A DNA stretch of 64,000 nucleotides from positions 62,001 through 126,000 of the forward strand of contig NZ_BSTF01000013.1 in NCBI RefSeq assembly GCF_030269365.1, read 5' to 3'. The DNA is from Lentzea sp. NBRC 102530. Lineage in GTDB: Bacteria > Actinomycetota > Actinomycetes > Mycobacteriales > Pseudonocardiaceae. The position numbers and the translations under genes are program-made. Each line of letters opens with the position of its first letter. The stretch's first letter is position 1. Below the pieces are notes generated by a model. That model saw nothing but the letters and a program-made list of their open reading frames with translations, did no database searches and was not told the DNA's origin. Positions 60,240 through 64,000 of the stretch are shown one piece after another.

Positions 60240-61010
60240 TCAGTCGAGGGCGCGTTTCATGAAGCCGCGCAGGCCGAGCGCCCCGAAGCCCGCGATGGCG
60301 ACGACGAGCACGAGCAGCACGATCGGCAGCGGGATGTGCGGGACGTCCGGCACGAGTTCGGCGCGCATGCCCTCGCTGATGTAGGTGAGCGGGTTGAGCG
60401 CGCAGACCACCTTGAACCACAGCAGGTCGTCGCTCAGCGACCGCCACGGGAACTGCGCCGAGCCGGTGAACAGCAGCGGCGTGAGGATGACCGCGAACAT
60501 GACGTTGACCCGCCGTGCGGGCACCGACGTGCCGATGACCATGCCGACGCTGCCGCCTGCCAGACAGCCCAAGACTATCACGAGCAGCGCGCCGGGAATC
60601 CCTTCCCAGGCCCAGGAAACGTCGAGCATGACGAACCCGACGGGCACCATCAGCACGGCCGCGAAGAAGCCGCGGACGGCACCGAACACGATCTTCTCGA
60701 CGGCGACGAGCGGGATGGAGATCGGCGCGAGCAGCCGGTCCTCGATCTCACGCGTCCAGCTGAAGTCCAGCACCAGCGGCAACGTGGTGTTCTGCAGCGC
60801 GCCCAAGAACCCGTTCATCGCGATGATGCCCGGTAACAGCACCTGCGCGAAGTCGTCCTGCACGTACCCGATGTCCCCCAGCACCTTCGCGAAGATGAAG
60901 AGGATGAAGAACGGCTGGATGATCACCTGGGCGAGGAAGCTCGGCAGCTCCCGGCCCGTGACGAACACGTCGCGCCACAGGATCGCCCGGAACGTCCGGA
61001 GTTGGCTCAC
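60240..61010 (-). CDS. ABC-2 type exporter permease
   Basis: A 256-residue membrane protein with about six helices: QVIIQPFFILFIFAKVLG, LLPGIIAMNGFLGAL, the EIEDRLLAPISIPLVAVEK loop typical of DrrB-like permeases, then four helices and a basic C-terminus. It is the partner of the ATPase that overlaps it by four bases. The family exports drugs, lipids or polysaccharides; the substrate is not evident. Confidence 0.9.
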   Translation of the reverse strand: MSQLRTFRAILWRDVFVTGRELPSFLAQVIIQPFFILFIFAKVLGDIGYVQDDFAQVLLPGIIAMNGFLGALQNTTLPLVLDFSWTREIEDRLLAPISIPLVAVEKIVFGAVRGFFAAVLMVPVGFVMLDVSWAWEGIPGALLVIVLGCLAGGSVGMVIGTSVPARRVNVMFAVILTPLLFTGSAQFPWRSLSDDLLWFKVVCALNPLTYISEGMRAELVPDVPHIPLPIVLLVLVVAIAGFGALGLRGFMKRALD

Positions 61011-61960
61011 CGCAGCTCCCTGCCGGTCAGGTGGATGAAGACGTCCTCGAGGCTGGGCTTGCCGATCGCGACGTCGCTGACCGTCACGTCCAGGTCCCGC
61101 AGCACGTTCAGCACGGCGGGCAGCGTGATCGCGGTGTCGGCGTCGGTGTAGACGCGGAACACGTTCCCGATCTCCTCGACCCGCTGCACTCCGTCCACTC
61201 CGGACAGTGCTTGGGTGGTCCCGGCGGTGTCGTGGCCGTTCGGGCTCACCGTGACGCTGACCGTGTTGCTGCCGGGCAGGCTCTTGGTGAGCGCGTCCGG
61301 CGCGTCGAGCGTGAGCAGCTTGCCGTGGTCGACGATGCCGACCCGGTCGCACAACTTGGTGGCCTCGTCCATGTCGTGCGTGGTGAGCACGACCGTGACC
61401 CCGTCCGCGTGCAGCGCCGCGACCCGCTCGTGCACGAACAACCGCGCCTGCGGGTCCAGCCCGGTGCTCGGCTCGTCGAGGAACAACACCTTGGGCCGGT
61501 GCATCAACGCGCGGGCGATCATCAACCGCTGCGCCTGCCCACCGGACAACGTGTCGACGAGCGCGTTCTGGTGGTCCTTGAGCCCCATCCGCTCGATGAT
61601 GTCGTCGGCGAGCTGCTGCCGTTCCTTCGGCCCGATGCCGTGATAGGCCGCGTGGAACAACAGGTTCTGCCGCGCGTTGAGCGACCGGTCGAGGTTGTTG
61701 CGCTGCGGCACCACGGCCAGCAGCTGCCGCGCCCGTTTCGAGTCGGCCACCACGTCGACCCCCTCCACGAGCGCCTGCCCCGAGGTGGGGCGGACGCGCG
61801 TGGTGAGAACCCCGACCGTCGTCGTCTTGCCGGCCCCGTTGGGCCCGAGCAACCCGAAGACCTCACCGCGGTGGACGTCGAAGCTCAATCCGTCCACCGC
61901 AGGCTTTTGTCCCGTTTTATAGACTTTGCGGAGATCTCTTACCGAGACCGCTTCGTCCAC
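61007..61960 (-). CDS. ABC exporter ATPase (DrrA-like)
   Basis: A 317-residue ATPase: Walker A GPNGAGKTT, VPQRNNLDRSLNARQNL after the Q-loop, LSGGQAQRL, Walker B VLFLDEPSTGLDP and THDMDEA. The C-terminal 100 residues match DrrA-type proteins that assist substrate binding or assembly. GTG 61960 lies only 5 bases after the guaB1 stop, with AGGGGGA upstream, so the exporter is expressed with guaB1. Confidence 0.92.
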   Translation of the reverse strand: MDEAVSVRDLRKVYKTGQKPAVDGLSFDVHRGEVFGLLGPNGAGKTTTVGVLTTRVRPTSGQALVEGVDVVADSKRARQLLAVVPQRNNLDRSLNARQNLLFHAAYHGIGPKERQQLADDIIERMGLKDHQNALVDTLSGGQAQRLMIARALMHRPKVLFLDEPSTGLDPQARLFVHERVAALHADGVTVVLTTHDMDEATKLCDRVGIVDHGKLLTLDAPDALTKSLPGSNTVSVTVSPNGHDTAGTTQALSGVDGVQRVEEIGNVFRVYTDADTAITLPAVLNVLRDLDVTVSDVAIGKPSLEDVFIHLTGRELR

Positions 61961-61964
61961 TTTC

Positions 61965-63404
61965 TCACCATCCCCCTGGCAACGGCCTTCCCTCCGCAAA
62001 ACCAGCGGCGGACTGAACGCCGAGCACAGCCTTGTCGTGGAATTCCTCCAGCGAGGTCGCACCGGCATACGTGCAGGCCGAGCGAACGCCGGACGTTATC
62101 GCATCGAGCAGGTCCTCCACGCTCGGACGCACCGGGTCCAACCGCATCTTCGAGGTGGAGATCCCTTCCTCGAACAACCCCTTCTTGGCCCGCTCAAACG
62201 CGTTGTCCCCCCGCGTCCGAGCGCTCACAGCCCGCTTCGAAGCCATTCCGAAGGATTCCTTGTAGAGGTTGCCGCGCTCGTCCCGCTGCAGATCCCCGGG
62301 CGACTCGTAAGTGCCCGCGAACCAACTGCCGACCATCACACTGCTGGCCCCGGCAGCCAACGCCAACGCCACGTCCCGAGGGTGCCGAACACCCCCGTCG
62401 GCCCACACGTGCTTGCCCAACTTCCGCGCCTCGGCAGCACACTCGGCCACAGCGCTGAACTGGGGCCGCCCCACCCCGGTCATCATCCGAGTGGTGCACA
62501 TGGCGCCCGGCCCGACCCCGACCTTGATGATGTCGGCCCCGGCCTCGACGAGATCCCGCACCCCAGCCGCCGTGACGACGTTGCCCGCGGCCACCGGCAC
62601 CCCGGGCTCGGCCTCCTTCAACGCCTTCAGGGCAGCGATCATCTTCTCCTGGTGCCCGTGAGCCGTGTCCACGACGAGCACGTCCACCCCGGCCTTGACC
62701 AACGCCTCGGCCTTGGCCTTCACGTCCCCGTTGACCCCGACAGCAGCCGCGATCTTCAACTTGCCGCCGTCATCGGTTGCAGGCTGGTAGACCTCAGCCC
62801 TGAGCGCCGTCAACTCGGTCAACACCCCGCGAAGCCGCATGGCCTCGTCCACACCCAACGCAACCTTGTGCGCACTGTGGTGCAACTCGTCGAACACGTC
62901 CTGCGGCCGCGACTCGAGCGACAACTTCAACACGTCGGTGTTCATGACGTCCCCAAGCCGCGCAAACCGATCCACCCCGGTCAACGCGGCCTCGTCAACC
63001 ACCCCGAGCGGCCGTCCACCGTCGTCCACCACGACCACGGCCCCATGAGCCCGCTTGTGCAACAGGTTCCACGCATCCGCCACCGCATCACCGGTGCCGA
63101 GCGTCAACGGCGTGTCCCAAACAGGATGCCGCTCCTTGACCCACGCGATGATCTCCGCAACGGCCTCGGTGGGCACGTCCTGCGGAATCACCACCAGCCC
63201 TCCACGCCGCGCGATGGTCTCAGCCATCCGCCGCCCGGCCACAGCCGTCATGTTCGCGACGACGATGGGGATCGTGGCCCCAGTCCCGTCCGAAGTGGAG
63301 AGGTCGACGCCGAACCGCGACTCCACAGCACTCCGGCCGGGAACGAGGAACACGTCGTCGTAGGTCAGGTCGTAAGAGGGTCGATGCCCTTCGATGAACC
63401 GCAC
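61965..63404 (-). CDS. guaB1: GuaB1-type GMP reductase (IMPDH family)
   Basis: A 479-residue IMPDH-like enzyme. The catalytic loop VGPGAMCTTR near residue 302 contains the Cys that attacks the purine, and GKHVWADGGVRHPRDVALALAAGA forms the phosphate site. Two CBS motifs lie between about 95 and 205 (KRAHGAVVVVDDGGRPLGVVDE). In mycobacteria GuaB1 is a GMP reductase regulated by ATP/GTP through the CBS domains, so that role is expected rather than IMP oxidation. GTG 63404 with TATCGT 8 bases upstream. Synteny does not help; the two exporter genes follow closely. Confidence 0.93.
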   Translation of the reverse strand: MRFIEGHRPSYDLTYDDVFLVPGRSAVESRFGVDLSTSDGTGATIPIVVANMTAVAGRRMAETIARRGGLVVIPQDVPTEAVAEIIAWVKERHPVWDTPLTLGTGDAVADAWNLLHKRAHGAVVVVDDGGRPLGVVDEAALTGVDRFARLGDVMNTDVLKLSLESRPQDVFDELHHSAHKVALGVDEAMRLRGVLTELTALRAEVYQPATDDGGKLKIAAAVGVNGDVKAKAEALVKAGVDVLVVDTAHGHQEKMIAALKALKEAEPGVPVAAGNVVTAAGVRDLVEAGADIIKVGVGPGAMCTTRMMTGVGRPQFSAVAECAAEARKLGKHVWADGGVRHPRDVALALAAGASSVMVGSWFAGTYESPGDLQRDERGNLYKESFGMASKRAVSARTRGDNAFERAKKGLFEEGISTSKMRLDPVRPSVEDLLDAITSGVRSACTYAGATSLEEFHDKAVLGVQSAAGFAEGRPLPGGW

Positions 63405-63412
63405 GTGCTTCC

Positions 63413-63418
63413 ACGATA
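63413..63418 (-). promoter_or_regulatory. Possible -10 box of guaB1
   Basis: TATCGT on the minus strand with 8 bases to the GTG at 63404. Confidence 0.35.
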
Positions 63419-63683
63419 CCCGCAGCGTCTCACTTGGGCACGCGCCTCGACCGCACCCGACGCCCGCACGCCTCGCCGTCGCTCCCGCACCTGCGCGCCT
63501 TGCCAGCCCGTCTCACCCACCGTGGCGGGCCAGTTCGATGCCGTGGCCCGTGTCCAAGCCCGGACTTCGCCGACCGCATCCAGCCAGCTTCACCGGCGAA
63601 CCATCGGCACGGCGCGCCTTTGCCGACCGCCCCCCGCGCTTCCTCACCTTGCGGAACGAGCGAAAACCAATTTGGGTTCCCGG

Positions 63684-63746
63684 CTATCCACAGGTTATCC
63701 CATGCGCGAGTTTCCGCAGCTCAGGATGCCACGAGCCTGTGGATAA
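63684..63746. promoter_or_regulatory. Inverted pair of DnaA-box-like sites
   Basis: CTATCCACA (63684-63692, 8 of 9 matches to TTATCCACA) and TGTGGATAA (63738-63746, exact complement of the box) face each other; the longer arms TATCCACAGG and CCTGTGGATA are a perfect 10-bp inverted repeat with a 41-base spacer. TTATCCCAT follows the first as a weaker third site. Confidence 0.45.
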
Positions 63747-63810
63747 CTCGCGATCTTGCGGTGGCCGGGGCTGGCCGGCCCGGCTGGCGGCGGACCTCGC
63801 TCGGCCGAAG

Positions 63811-63840
63811 TCAGGCGAGGTCAGGCGAGGTCAGGCGAGA
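63811..63840. repeat. Three tandem 10-bp units
   Basis: TCAGGCGAGG, TCAGGCGAGG, TCAGGCGAGA in direct succession at 63811, 63821 and 63831, just past the end of the GNAT gene on the minus strand. The regular 10-bp spacing is about one helical turn. Confidence 0.9.
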
Positions 63841-63901
63841 CAGGACCGGGACCGACGCCAGTTCGTCCAGCACGTCGCACCGCCGACAGCACGCCGAGAG
63901 G

Positions 63902-64000
63902 TCAGGGCTTCGGGGTCCACGCGTAGCCCGTTGTGGTCGTGATGGTGGTGAAGCCCAGGCGTTCGAGGATCGGGCGGCTGTCTTCGGACGCGTCCACCTG
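63902..64000 (-). CDS. GNAT family N-acetyltransferase (C-terminal end only)
   Basis: Only the last 32 residues are inside the window: QVDASEDSRPILERLGF followed by a strand ending AWTPKP. The pattern of a residue-rich helix, ERLGF and a closing beta strand is the usual C-terminus of GNAT acetyltransferases. Substrate unknown. Confidence 0.6.
   Translation of the reverse strand, partial: QVDASEDSRPILERLGFTTITTTTGYAWTPKP

Larger units (their letters stand above)
63419..63901. other. Gene-poor stretch upstream of guaB1
   Basis: About 480 bases. The frames present lack start signals and any domain. It holds the DnaA-box-like pair at 63684-63746 and the 10-bp tandem repeat at 63811-63840. I see nothing else. 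Confidence 0.4.

Noticed and set aside
63811..63840. CRISPR array
   Set aside because: The 10-bp units are adjacent without spacers and no cas gene is present.

Overview
The window is a 64 kb piece of high-GC actinobacterial chromosome. Codon use is strongly GC-biased, GTG starts are frequent, and many neighbouring genes overlap as GTGA or ATGA. Gene content points to the Pseudonocardiales (Lentzea/Saccharothrix/Actinosynnema-like), inferred from family content rather than from a marker gene: AfsR/BTAD regulators, DUF6542, DUF6131, a helix-turn-helix/NTPase/WD40 STAND protein and a GuaB1-type GMP reductase. The 43-60 kb part has the gene neighbourhood of mycobacterial Rv1085c-Rv1110 (ispH, Rv1109c-like, xseA, xseB, glpX, fum, PAQR protein, short Z-prenyl synthase, phoH2), so it is conserved chromosomal core. 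I saw no tRNA, rRNA, CRISPR array, insertion sequence or phage.

Layout. 0-5 kb: two family-5 solute-binding lipoproteins and typA. 5-8 kb: a tiny Cys/Lys-rich protein under a DtxR/IdeR-like box, an S41 peptidase, a YciI protein, and a tryptophan leader peptide with a complete attenuator ahead of trpS. 8-13 kb: a two-component system divergent from a LolA-like protein plus ABC exporter, with four regularly spaced TCTCAG boxes between them. 13-18 kb: HIT and SDR genes, then a thiamine ABC transporter (thiBPQ) behind a TPP riboswitch. 18-21 kb: pterin dehydratase, a secreted GH88/105-like enzyme, a GT87 mannosyltransferase and two very small membrane proteins. 21-30 kb: three tandem AfsR-like regulators. 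30-38 kb: ychF, an Ada/AlkA fusion with a shrunken glycosylase domain, ogt, a CxxC protein, sbcCD and rmuC. 39-43 kb: a deleted pseudogene followed by its intact HTH-STAND-WD40 paralogue. 43-54 kb: core metabolism (ispH, xseAB, glpX, FNR, fumC) interrupted by a secreted block (trypsin-like protease, three tandem L,D-transpeptidases, a lipoprotein). 54-64 kb: a frameshifted gene, PAQR protein, short Z-prenyl synthase, two tandem chaplin-like small proteins, a DUF885 peptidase, phoH2, and guaB1 with an ABC exporter.

Regulation stands out. The sequence itself shows a TPP riboswitch whose end carries the ribosome-binding site, ribosome-mediated attenuation of trpS, a phased direct-repeat operator, and many genes whose start codon lies 6-9 bases after a TANNNT -10 box, as expected for leaderless mRNAs. 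The oddest structural item is a perfect 42-bp palindrome inside sbcC, the gene for the palindrome-cleaving nuclease subunit.
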